Below are positions 59,640 through 64,000 of a stretch of 64,000 nt of DNA, piece by piece. A model generated the notes under the pieces. That model had not been told where the DNA came from, ran no database searches, and saw only the letters and a list, made by a program, of their open reading frames with translations. The first letter of the stretch is position 1, and every line of letters starts with the position of its first letter. Origin of the DNA: Gaeumannomyces sp. JS-464 (taxonomy: Eukaryota; Ascomycota; Sordariomycetes; Magnaporthales; Magnaporthaceae); the NCBI GenBank assembly GCA_002197995.1, contig NGZR01000001.1, positions 9,300,001 through 9,364,000 on the forward strand, in the 5' to 3' direction. The position numbers were made by a program, and so were the translations under genes.

Positions 59640-61715
59640 ATGGGCTATCCAGCATACGTTTACGATCCCATTCCAGGGCCAAGGAGCATACGATTGCTGC
59701 GTCTTGATAAACCCACAGACGCCAAGACCATATCGGTCTCTCTCCACGTCGCACACCTCGACGATGCTCCTCCCTTTTTTGCCCTTAGCTATTGCTGGGG
59801 CCCGCCCCAGCCAGGCGAGCTCATCCTGTGCAGCAGCAATCAGCAGCTACGCGTAACTGTCAACTTGGCTCAGGCAATGAGACGTCTCCAGAGACTTTCC
59901 AGCGAGCATTCAAAAGGGTCCGATCCCGTACCGGAGCTGTTCTGGATTGACCAGATCTGCATCAACCAGCAAGATCCCGAGGAGCGCGCGGCACAGGTCG
60001 TGCTAATGGGCGACATCTACACGCGCTCGGTAAGGACGCTGATCTGGCTGGGTCCCGTTGAGCGCTCCTCCCACCTGGGTTGGGGTCTCATCGACCAGAT
60101 CTACAGCGTCTTTAGGAGCGAGAACCCCGACGCAACGTACATGGGCGATATCAAGACCCGGCTGTACTCCCCAGCTCAACACGCAAAGTGTGCACTGCCA
60201 CCCTTAGAAGATGCCCTTTGGGGCCACTTCCGCCAGATCCTCCAGGCTCCGTGGTTCCGCAGGGTCTGGGTCATCCAAGAGGTCGCCCTGTCACCCCAGG
60301 ACCCCCTGATCCTTCATGGCGACGTCATGTACCCCTGGGACCGGCTGGGCTGGGCATCGACCTGGCTGAGACGAACTGGCTTTATACGCCTGAGCCAGAT
60401 ACCCAGCCAGCTCCTCAACGTCGACACAATCTCGAACCTACGTCGATCGCAAGTGAAGTGGACACTGCCCGCCATCCTGATGGCCACGTCGGGCAAGTTC
60501 CTGGCCACAAACCCAGAGACAAGATCTACGGACTCCTGGGCCTCATCCTTGAGTCTGGCGATCCGGCCCTGAAGCCCAACTACGAGCACAGCGAAGCACA
60601 GGTGTACCAGGGCGTCACGAAGATGTTGATCCGGCGATACCAGTGCCTCGCCATCCTCGACCGCACGGTAGCCAGTCTTGATGGGGTGGAGTGGTTCCCG
60701 CCCGCTCCACCCGAGGCCGCGTTGGTGCCCTCCTGGGTCCCAAACTGGAGCCTGCTCACAGAGCCGACGCAGCCCCGGTACCTGTCGTGGGCGACGTACC
60801 ACGGCGGAAAAGGGGCGCGCACCTCGGGTTCCCGGCGAATTACAAAGCGGCCGCCGGCCGGCCCGCAGAGATGATCCCCTGTGCGAGAACCGCCGACAAT
60901 CTCTCCAACAAAGCAGACGGCGTTGCGTCCAAGATGGACGACAATGGAGTCTTGCAGCTTTGCGGCCTGCGAGTCGATACCGTCATGTCCACCTCGAGCG
61001 TCCTGCACCCCTTCACCATCCAGCTCGAGCACGAGGCCCGGTCGTCCCGCGGCAAGAAGAACCTCCTCACCCTCCTGATACGGCCGCACTTTGAAGGCAC
61101 GACCCTCTTCGGCAGGCTGGTCCTGGCGCTCGCCTACATCTTCCTTAAGCCCCTGTTCCTGCGGTACTGGAACCTCGCGATGCGTGCGTGCGAGGGGCTC
61201 GAGCCCGTCGAGCTGATCGACGCCTTCATCAAGTGCACGACGGCCGACTATATCTCCCTCTTGGGCACGAGCTCGCAGCAGATCCGCAAGGACGGCTGCG
61301 CGTACCTGCTGACGCAGCTCAGGGTCGCCGAGGAGCAAAAGGGCAGCCTCCTGGGGTCCATGCACCTGCCCTTCTCCGCTCGCCGGCTCCGGCGGGCCCC
61401 TTACCTCGAGGCGCTGCGGGAGAGCGCTGAGGGCGGGGAGCCCGAGGCGTACGCGTCCCTGGCGCGGAACTACTGCCTCAACCGCCGCTTCTTTGTCACG
61501 GCCGACCGGCGCCTGGGCATCGGGCCCAAGTGGACGAGGGAGGGGGACCTGGTGTGCGTGCTGTTTGGCGGCGGCGTGCCCTACGTGGTCCGCCCCGGCC
61601 GGGAGGGCAGTTTGAGTTCATCGGGGAGTCGTACGTCCACGGGTTGATGGACGGGCAGGCGGTTGATGCTTGGCGGACGGGCGATCTTCAGCAGGAGGTG
61701 TTTCAATTTTGTTAG
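59640..61715 (+). pseudogene. HET-domain protein 2, three single-base frameshifts
   Basis: From ATG 59640 (MGYPAYVYDPIPG, then IRLLRL) the HET motifs run FFALSYCWG (about 59780), LFWIDQICINQQDPEERAAQ with VRTLIWLG (59935-60055) and PWFRRVWVIQEVALS (60250-60295). Downstream come RDKIYGLLGL (about 60521-60550), VPSWVPNW, a long C-terminal region, and the typical ending FIGESYVHGLMDG (61615-61655). The frame changes near 60521 (CCAGAGAC), 60812 (AAAAGGGGCGCGC) and 61605 (GAGGGCAG), each repaired by one base, two of them in homopolymer-rich spots. About 690 residues, normal for HET proteins of incompatibility loci. I lean towards an intact gene with sequence errors, but decay is possible. Confidence 0.82.
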
Positions 61716-62185
61716 CGTGACCGCATTTCTGTTGAGTTAGAGCTACGTTCCTAGGCGAATCGACTCAAGGCATGCCAGAGAGTCTTAGGGACCACTTGAT
61801 TGAAACCTGCAGCGGCTGTTGCCATCATTCCCCTTCGGGTTTCAGTTGGCGCGGCTGCATTCACACGTTGCACGCGTCTATGGGCACCTTAATGTAGCGC
61901 TCACACCTGTCGTGTTTGACGACGAACTGAGGCCGGGGACAATTTTTATGTCAACGTAGACCTTTAATGAGCCAATGGCTCGCGTGCAAGCCGTAGGTCT
62001 TAGACAATATTATATCAACATTAGTGCGCCCTTGGGGTTACGTCCTCGTTGTTAAATAATCACGTTTATTTACCTATATTTTCACTTCAAGGAAATCTAT
62101 GTTCAATTTCAAGTCTGCCTCATCTACTTCGATCTACCAAGATTAATCTTTCCCTGTTTTATTTGATGTCCAGCCACCGGGCACT
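61716..62185. other. Convergent intergenic region
   Basis: Between the 3' ends of HET gene 2 and the DUF3605 gene. Moderately AT-rich, no coding signal. Confidence 0.5.
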
Positions 62186-62947
62186 CTACTCTTCGGAAGC
62201 AGGGTCTATCCGCAGGACCTGAGGGACGTCACCGTCAGTGATTTCCCTTAAGAAATCCGAGTCACACTTGTAGAGCATAACGTGGATGTGCTCCACACCG
62301 TGGACAGACTTCAAGTCTGCCGTGTTTCTCCACCATATGACCTGCTTTTGTTAGTCGTCGCCGTCTTTTGCCACGTTGGAAATACAGAATCAGCATACAT
62401 GACCATCCGGAAGTCTTGACCGAAATGTCCGGGCGACGAATTTCTCGGCTTGTGCACGTCCCTGCTCCGTGAGCAGCGTCGTTGCGGGGTCCTCTTCGAG
62501 AGGGAACTTGGTCCAGACGACGAGGTGGACAATATCGCGGCCGACCTCGTACGGCCAATCGTTGTAAAGGGTCTTGTAGTCTTCGGCGAATTCGAAGGGG
62601 GCCCCCTTTGGCGTCAACGGCAGCGTCCAGTGCAGTCTGGTTTTGAGTACGAAAGGCATGATGCCCCCGTGAGTCCCGTTGAGTTCGAACCGAAAGGCCT
62701 TGTATCTCCTTAGATGCGATGGCAGCCTTTTAAATCGGTTTATTTTGCCGGTCTCGATAATCTCCTTGACCTGCGCCCAGCTCAGGACGAGCTTGTTTTT
62801 CCGGAACTCGTCATCGGTCAGGGCGAGAACGTCCATGTCCTTTTTGGGCAGGTCCTTGAGGAAGACGGGGCAGTCGTCGGTCCATTGCTCCCGCGGCAGG
62901 TTTAGGTTCCAGAAAGGTGGCCGCGGATCCCGCCACAGTTCTCCCAT
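62186..62947 (-). CDS. DUF3605 family protein (N-acetylglucosamine-induced protein 1-like)
   Basis: Two exons read cleanly. Exon 1 (62947-62399): [20 protein letters not shown], then [76 protein letters not shown] and [10 protein letters not shown]. The intron is 62398-62342 (GTATGC donor, GACTAAC branch, GCAG acceptor, 57 bp). Exon 2 (62341-62186): [31 protein letters not shown] and EITDGDVP. The WPY, VVWTKF and EH-HV-LY blocks are typical of DUF3605, including a GlcNAc-induced protein of yeast-like fungi; the molecular function is unknown. I prefer the ATG at 62947 because homologues begin near it, although the frame is open to 63163. No defects, unlike its neighbours. Confidence 0.85.
62342..62398 (-). 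other. Intron of the DUF3605 gene
   Basis: 57 bp, GTATGC...CTAAC...GCAG on the minus strand. Splicing joins PDGH to VIWW in phase. Confidence 0.88.
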
Positions 62948-63264
62948 CCTTGTTGTAATTTGGGCCGAACGCTCGCAGGGCAAACGGCGAGTTCTTGGGC
63001 AAAAGAGCGAGAGGGAAGAAAGCCGTGCAGTCAAGGCGGATGTCAGCATTTTTATGTTTGGTTCGCGGCGGGTGCGAGTCAAGGCGGCAGCAGTCAAGGC
63101 GGCAGCACGCGCACTGCGCAGTGATCGCCGTAGAGACAAGGAGGCCGCCGCCTCCACTGCCACAACAGCGGCTTCTGTAGTATGACGCCATTTCGACTAG
63201 GCGGCCCAATTACGTAATCGGCCTAGGCTCGTCGCGGAAAACTCGAGAGGTCACCGACGCATGG

Positions 63265-64000
63265 ATGCTCCTCAATCAATTGGCGAAGGCGAAATGCGTT
63301 CGGGCCTCGCCGGCCATCGCATCCGCAGCCCCAGCTTCGCCGACTGCCCCGAGCCCCGTCGTCTTGCGTTTCCCCATCGGCATCCGAAGCGATTCGTCGA
63401 ACACCAGCAGCGGGCTGCTCAGCGACCTCGGCAGGACTGCCCGGACTCCCGCAGCCGAAACATCCCATGCCAGCGATTATGCGTGAGACGACCTGTGTAA
63501 AACCCGAGGTCGACATCTGGCAGGTGGCAGTTTCCACAGTTGGTGACGACGTGAAGGCACTCTTTGCCCCAGAGCAGGGACGAGAAAGCGACACGGGCCG
63601 ACGGGATGGAGTGTTTGGAGCCTTTCGCGACCGGCGGGCATTGCTCGAAACCGTGTTGCAGGCCGCCGACGAGCAGAGGAAGCGTGCACTGGAGAGCCGC
63701 TGGAAGGTGAAGAAGCGCAACGGCGACGTCATCATAGTCCGCGACGTCTTCGAGAAGATCGTCCGCACCATTCAGCAGCTCAAGACGGTCGGAGATGCTG
63801 CCGCTCAGTACTCGTCCGAATATGCTGCTATTCCCTGGGGTGTATTGTCCTTTCTCGTCAAGGTGGGCGGCTCCCCGCATCACGTTGATCCTCCTCCGCA
63901 CGGCCGCTTGTGCTGATGGGAATTGAATCAATCGCGCGCAGATCACGGTCGACGACATGATCGACGACGTAGAACGCGTCACCCACTTGATCTCTCGCTA
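63265..64000 (+). CDS. STAND/NACHT-type NTPase, N-terminal part (runs off right edge)
   Basis: A Ser/Pro/Thr-rich leader from ATG 63265 (ASAAPASPTAPSPVV) appears to pass, through a frame change near 63480, into the frame of 63467-63862. That frame has VAVSTVGDDVKALFAPEQG, KIVRTIQQLKTVGDAAAQYS and YAAIPWGVLSFLVK. An intron follows (63863-63941, GTGGGC...GCGCAG), then ITVDDMIDDVERVTHLISR to the edge. This helical block (VGD-A...-AA-PW-...-FL) precedes NACHT or ankyrin domains in many fungal NOD-like receptors, which act in nonself recognition. The nucleotide-binding domain lies outside the window, so the class is inferred from the N-terminus only. If the frame change is not an error, the start may be 63467 or 63479. 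Confidence 0.55.
63863..63941 (+). other. Intron of the STAND-type gene
   Basis: 79 bp, GTGGGC donor and GCGCAG acceptor. Joins FLVK to ITVDDMID, restoring the conserved A-PW...ERVTHLI sequence. Confidence 0.7.

Noticed and set aside
1..64000. tRNA, rRNA or CRISPR features
   Set aside because: No cloverleaf with a T-arm GGTTCGAATCC-type sequence, no rRNA-like stretch, and no spaced direct repeats were seen. CRISPR is not expected in a fungus.

Overview
This window looks like an accessory, repeat-laden part of the chromosome of a filamentous ascomycete (Pezizomycotina, probably Sordariomycetes). The reasons are short GT-AG introns with CTAAC-type branch sites, two HET-domain genes, a gEgh16-family secreted protein, a tyrosinase, a DUF3605 gene, and long AT-rich blocks in which CpA/TpG is scarce and TpA abundant. 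That pattern is the mark of repeat-induced point mutation (RIP), and in-frame stops inside the dead transposons are mostly TAA/TAG where CAA/CAG is expected.

Layout. 1-668 (minus): the start of a bacterial-style tandem PAS sensor gene running off the left edge. 1375-3790 (minus): a truncated, RIPed chromodomain Gypsy relic. 3791-4592: unidentified RIPed coding-like DNA. 4593-10970 (plus): heavily RIPed Tad-like LINE copy 1. 11024-12620 (minus): a DUF4419 gene with a frameshift. 13360-15450 (plus): a broken HET gene. 15483-21690 (plus): LINE copy 2, the best preserved copy. 21691-23996 (minus): the 5' half of LINE copy 3. 23997-46080 is a nested transposon block: Gypsy A (minus) carries a 1.7 kb LTR element with gag but no pol; Gypsy B (plus) is cut by A and again by Gypsy C (minus), which has intact LTR ends and a perfect 5-bp target duplication; B's 3' LTR abuts a pogo-type transposase tail, followed by AT-rich DNA with a 49-bp tandem repeat.

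At about 46080 the composition switches sharply to GC-rich genic DNA. It holds a cysteine-rich, probably GPI-anchored wall protein; a gEgh16-type secreted protein with a Lys/Asn repeat tail; a small secreted cysteine protein with an Alt a 1-like pattern; a tyrosinase; a 0.66 kb element with terminal inverted repeats; an unidentified decayed gene; a second HET gene; a DUF3605 gene; and the N-terminal part of a STAND/NACHT-type protein running off the right edge. Secreted-surface genes and HET/STAND nonself-recognition genes next to RIPed transposons is the usual make-up of a fast-evolving fungal compartment.

Most of the host genes (DUF4419, both HET genes, the GPI protein, gEgh16, tyrosinase, STAND) need one or more single-base corrections to read through, while the DUF3605 gene and the small secreted protein are clean. 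Either this is a decaying compartment or the assembly has residual indel errors; the sequence alone cannot decide.
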